Position numbers and translations under genes: made by a program. From the NCBI GenBank assembly GCA_016290695.1, contig JAEEUX010000139.1:1-6857 (forward strand): DNA of 6,857 nucleotides, given 5' to 3'. Source of the DNA: Oscillospiraceae bacterium. Lineage in GTDB: Bacteria; Bacillota; Clostridia; Oscillospirales; Oscillospiraceae. Shown here in pieces: positions 6,312 to 6,857 of the stretch. Below the pieces are notes generated by a model. The model did not search any database, was not told where the DNA came from, and saw only the letters and a list, made by a program, of their open reading frames with translations. How positions within the stretch are numbered: position 1 is the stretch's first letter; every line of letters begins with the position of its first letter.

Positions 6312-6409
6312 TACCGATGTCCGATTAAAAGAAAAAAGATATGCGAGAAGGCTTTTTAGTCAGGCGAGGCGAGTGTTTCCGAAAATTTGGATATTAGTAA
6401 AAATATGGC
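6312..6409. other. Intergenic region after apbE
   Basis: There is no gene and no convincing terminator. AAAAAG and CTTTTT around 6330-6357 can pair but are separated by 13 bases and lack a GC stem. The sequence is AT-rich and ends where insertion-sequence-like DNA seems to begin. Confidence 0.6.
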
Positions 6410-6466
6410 GTTGTCTCAAAAACGGCTAAACAAGCCGAATTTGAAGCGCCCCCCAAAACCAAAAAT

Positions 6467-6500
6467 GACGGCAGCCGGCTCTATGAAAGAGTCGGCCGTC
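6467..6500. repeat. Subterminal hairpin upstream of the transposase
   Basis: GACGGC (6467-6472) pairs with GCCGTC (6495-6500). After a 3-base bulge (6473-6475), CGGCTCT (6476-6482) pairs with AGAGTCG (6488-6494) with one G-T wobble, leaving an ATGAA loop. No T tract follows, so it is not a standard terminator. Hairpins in this position could shield transposase translation from outside transcripts, but that is inference. Confidence 0.6.
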
Positions 6501-6587
6501 GGCGAATAATTGGTTTGTGAGCAACAATTTAACGCAGGCAGATTAAACCGCAGCCGGGATATCGACTAAAACTGCCTATGGAATCAG

Positions 6588-6857
6588 ATGTTTTTACCGA
6601 AGGATTCGGCGGCGAAATTGCTGAATGCAGTCGTCGAAAGGATGGGTTTAAGAAATATCATGCGTTCCTGCTCCCGCATAGGGAGAATCGAGTGTCCGCC
6701 GAGAAGCCTGCTGACGATATTGCTGTATGCCTATATGCGGCGTATTTACAGCTCCCGCGAGATCGAACTAGCGAGCAAGGAAAGCTCCTGCGCGTCAATC
6801 GCAGTATTCAGGCAGCGGGCGTCTTTGCCATGATAAAAGAGAATATGAACTTCCGCC
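6588..6857 (+). pseudogene. IS1182-family transposase, internal deletion with frame change (partial)
   Basis: Residues 1-62 from ATG6588 are the N-terminal DUF772/InsH-type domain: FLPKDSAAKLL, then SRIGRIECPP, LLYAYM and YSSREIELA. From about 6773 the matching sequence continues in a different frame (+2) as EQGKLLRVNRSIQ, then GVFAMIKENMNFR. This is the C-terminal DDE segment of the same family and normally lies hundreds of residues later. The original frame reads 19 unrelated residues and stops at 6831-6833. The middle of the gene, with the first catalytic aspartates, is therefore gone, and the junction lies near 6765-6775. The family's SIQ-x-E-G glutamate reads Ala here (GCG at 6815-6817). 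An in-frame stop at 6567 excludes a much earlier start. The C-terminal part runs off the window. It cannot encode an active transposase. Confidence 0.8.

Larger units (their letters stand above)
6410..6857 (+). mobile_element. Left part of an IS1182-like insertion sequence, internally deleted
   Basis: The element is inferred from the transposase remnant at 6588 onward. GTTGTCTCAAAAA at 6410-6422 resembles, from memory, the terminal repeats of IS1182-type elements (which often contain TGTCTCAAA) and is proposed as the left end. Between it and the transposase lie a 5-bp hairpin (6423-6427/6433-6437) and a larger one (6467-6500). The right end and any target duplication are outside the window. 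The retained ends with a deleted centre suggest a non-autonomous derivative. Confidence 0.55.

Overview
The window looks like chromosomal DNA of a low-to-mid G+C Gram-positive anaerobe, most likely a member of the Clostridia. The evidence is an RNase M5-like Toprim protein, nrdR, a DUF421 (YetF-type) membrane protein, the one-step diaminopimelate enzyme DapL, and an ApbE lipoprotein with a Gram-positive style lipobox. The order or genus cannot be fixed from the sequence alone.

Layout. At 7-597 (+) lies a Toprim/DUF4093 protein related to ribonuclease M5. After a 145-bp gap with an extended -10 promoter and a candidate NrdR box comes nrdR (743-1201, +). Facing it is a DUF421 membrane protein (1198-1878, -); the two stop codons share a TTAA inside a small dyad. 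A divergent 155-bp spacer leads into a compact operon on the + strand: dapL (2034-3242), glmS (3262-5091) and apbE (5091-6311). DapL makes LL-diaminopimelate and GlmS makes glucosamine-6-phosphate, so the first two genes both feed peptidoglycan synthesis. ApbE attaches FMN to extracytoplasmic proteins and starts on the last base of the glmS stop codon. The right end (about 6410-6857) is the left part of an IS1182-like insertion sequence whose transposase has lost its middle.

The main point of interest is at the 5' end of apbE. A 213-bp block (71 codons exactly, no stop) built almost entirely of hairpins interrupts the lipoprotein signal peptide. It is flanked by 30-nt direct repeats (28 of 30 identical) that are themselves palindromic. 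Removing one repeat plus the block restores a textbook 26-residue lipoprotein signal peptide and an ApbE of normal length (335 residues). The block is therefore best read as a palindromic repeat element that inserted into, and stayed in frame with, a protein-coding signal sequence.

No tRNA, rRNA, CRISPR array, phage gene or defence system is visible.
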